Origin: Alentia gelatinosa | Lineage: Eukaryota; Annelida; Polychaeta; Phyllodocida; Polynoidae | Direction: 5' to 3' | Length of the DNA: 64,000 nt | NCBI GenBank assembly: GCA_950022655.1 | Contig: OX465584.1 | Location: forward strand, 46,420,723-46,484,722 | Shown: in pieces, positions 62,176 to 64,000 of the stretch | Numbering within the stretch: position 1 is the stretch's first letter | How the letters are laid out: every line of letters starts with the position of its first letter | Position numbers and translations under genes: made by a program | Notes under the pieces: generated by a model | Databases searched by the model: none | Told to the model about the DNA's origin: nothing | Seen by the model: the letters and a program-made list of their open reading frames with translations, nothing else

Positions 62176-63405
62176 GTCAGGTAAAGTCAATACATATATG
62201 CAATACAACAGGGTCGATCCTAGGGCCGCTTATGTTTATCATTTATATCAATGACCTGGAAAAAGTGATAACAAAATACATTTGCTTGCATTACGCTGAT
62301 GACACGGTAATTTACCTATCCGGACATGATATGGATAATATCATTTCCGAGATAAAAACCGACTTGGATAGGCTGGCGCCTATCTAAGTCAACTAAGGCA
62401 ACTATATATGGATCGTCTAGAAAAGTAACCAAAGAGACAGCAGGGAGGTGTAAACTTTTGATGAATGGCAAACAGTTACAAACAGTTCAGTCATGTAAAT
62501 ACAGATTTTAAATTTCAATTCACATATAAATGCCCTAGTAAAATATGAATCTCACTAAATGTCTATTCTAAAAAAAGATAAGAAAAAATGGTATCACAAC
62601 TGCAGCAGCACTTACTATTTGTAAATCTATTATTCTACTTCTTATTTGGGTATGTATTTTTCGTACAAACCACTATAGACAATATCAATATACTCCAAAC
62701 ATTACTAAATAAAGCAGTCCGTGTTGTATATAAAGTACACCCTCTTCCACCAAGAACAGTGCTACATCGCAGTGTGCAGCTACCGTTTTTAAACGAGAGA
62801 AGAGAAATACATGTCAGACAGTACATTTATCTCACCCCTGGTACAAGTTTAGCCATAGAAATAACATTAGAAAAAATAATCAATGATCACCCCCGTAAAG
62901 TGACAATACTATTCCACAGCGGGGGCGTAGTGAATTTGAGATGACGCCATACAGATTTGCTAAGTATATTCTGATTATTCTGAAGTTCTGATGGTATTTA
63001 ATGTCATAGAAAGGGGTAAGATAAATCCAGAACCGCACTCGAATTGTAAAATACACAATACTCCACTCGTTTGGTTGTGCCATAATCGTCACTCAGTTTC
63101 GCATCGATGACGATTGCGGCCCATACAAACTCGTGGCGTATTGTCTATTCATCCTATTCATTTTTGATGCAGTTCTATTATATAGTATGATATGTTATGA
63201 CATGAATCAATGTTGCAGACAACTGGAAGAAATACAAGAAGGATGGATGGAATTAATTTCAAACAAAATCATCCAAACTCTTAAAAAGCTTGAATCATTA
63301 TGGTCCAGGTCTATGGAATGCAATGCCACCTAGATTGCGGAATATAAACACTCGCGAAGAATTTAAGCAATTACAAAAAGAGCTCTTGATGGCACAAATT
63401 CCATA
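62172..63405 (+). mobile_element. Degenerate LINE RT 3' fragment, interrupted by a foldback insert
   Basis: GSILGPLMFIIYINDLEKVI and CLHYADDTVIYLSG give the RT core with an intact YADD box. INILQTLLNKAVRVVYKVH, then LPFLNERREIHVRQYIYL, follow in another frame. LWNAMPPRLRNINTREEFKQ near 63318 is the usual LINE C-terminus. An inverted-repeat insert (about 63000-63150) separates the last parts. The endonuclease is absent. Confidence 0.8.
63053..63145. repeat. Foldback element inside the LINE fragment
   Basis: ACACAATACTCCACTCGTTT faces AAACTCGTGGCGTATTGTC, and inside it TAATCGTCA faces TGACGATTG. It is preceded by GGGGTAAGATAAATCCAG, the end motif that also precedes the hairpin at 13.7 kb. Confidence 0.65.
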
Positions 63406-64000
63406 GATCATACCTCATTGATGGTTGTAAACTGTTTTTGATTATAACTGACATTAGTGCAGATCTCCTTAATCACCACACGGATTATAGATGAGACTTA
63501 CCAGAGACTCTAATTCTGTATTTTGGTGTACAATTGGGTAATATGATGATTATGTTTTCTTTACCAGTCTATTTTGTTGTATATAGATATGTATTTTGTA
63601 TCATCCCCAAATGCCAATCTATTAGTTTTCATCAAAAACAGTGCAAAATATATTGTAAACATGGTGTTATGCAAAATTTGGTTACCCTGGGAAAAATGGT
63701 AATTATCACCCACTAGTATCTTATGCACATGCGCGAACATGCGCAGTGTTGAAGTCCACGATTGGAGAGTGAACAATTTGCCAAAATTAAGCATATCACG
63801 ACATGTCACGATATGTAATTCTCATGTCTAAATACTATTCTTTTCATTTATTTACATTAAAATCACATCAAAATAGTAGTATGTCCAATAGACTGTGATA
63901 TCTGACCAGAAGAACGTATTTAGACGAATATGCGTATTGGGTGGGCCATTTTTCCCGGGGTAACCAAATCTTGCAGCACAATGGCACTGGCCGAGCATAA

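Larger units (their letters stand above)
56481..64000. other. Region after exon 4: decayed retroelements
   Basis: No further exon of the plus-strand gene is recognised. The region is dominated by a broken gypsy-like element with an env-like part and a LINE fragment carrying a foldback insert. 56.5-56.9 kb and 63.4-64.0 kb hold nothing I can identify. Confidence 0.5.

Overview
This is nuclear DNA of an animal, almost certainly a marine invertebrate. Genes are split by GT-AG introns, introns and spacers are long and AT-rich, and most non-coding sequence is transposon-derived or tandemly repeated. A tRNA-derived SINE head at 35.85 kb resembles SINEs common in molluscs and other lophotrochozoans. 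A spiralian is therefore my best guess, but the species cannot be read from the window.

Three host genes are supported. (1) The first two coding exons of a CPSF6-type pre-mRNA 3'-end processing factor lie on the minus strand (5044 down to 921), and the gene leaves the window on the left. (2) A complete API5 (apoptosis inhibitor 5) gene lies on the minus strand. It has thirteen coding exons from 23142 down to 9119, all in phase, and encodes about 568 residues with an RGG-rich C-terminus. (3) A plus-strand gene of unknown identity has coding exons at 42483, 43978, 49078 and 56404, all in phase. It may have a 5' untranslated exon near 32.9-33.06 kb. It encodes an N-terminal hydrophobic segment followed by an extracellular-looking beta-rich region, and no stop codon is seen before the window ends or the gene becomes untraceable.

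The 7 kb intron between exons 3 and 4 of gene (3) holds a complete Ty3/gypsy retrotransposon (49759-54765). It has two 189-bp LTRs that I read as identical, a 5-bp target duplication, a primer binding site, a polypurine tract and one uninterrupted gag-pol ORF, so it is a very young insertion. Downstream (about 56.9-62.2 kb) is a decayed gypsy-like element with an additional envelope-like third region. Three degenerate LINE reverse transcriptase fragments lie at 30.9-32.1, 47.1-48.0 and 62.2-63.4 kb.

The remaining space is filled by short non-autonomous elements. Several terminal-inverted-repeat or foldback families have two or more copies in the window. There is also a roughly 190-bp repeat found at least five times in the API5 introns, always in the same orientation. 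Tandem arrays are frequent, and two of them abut API5 splice sites. The most unusual is at 19.27-19.66 kb: 39 nt of exon 5, its splice donor and 32 nt of intron have been amplified into six copies of a 68-71-bp unit.
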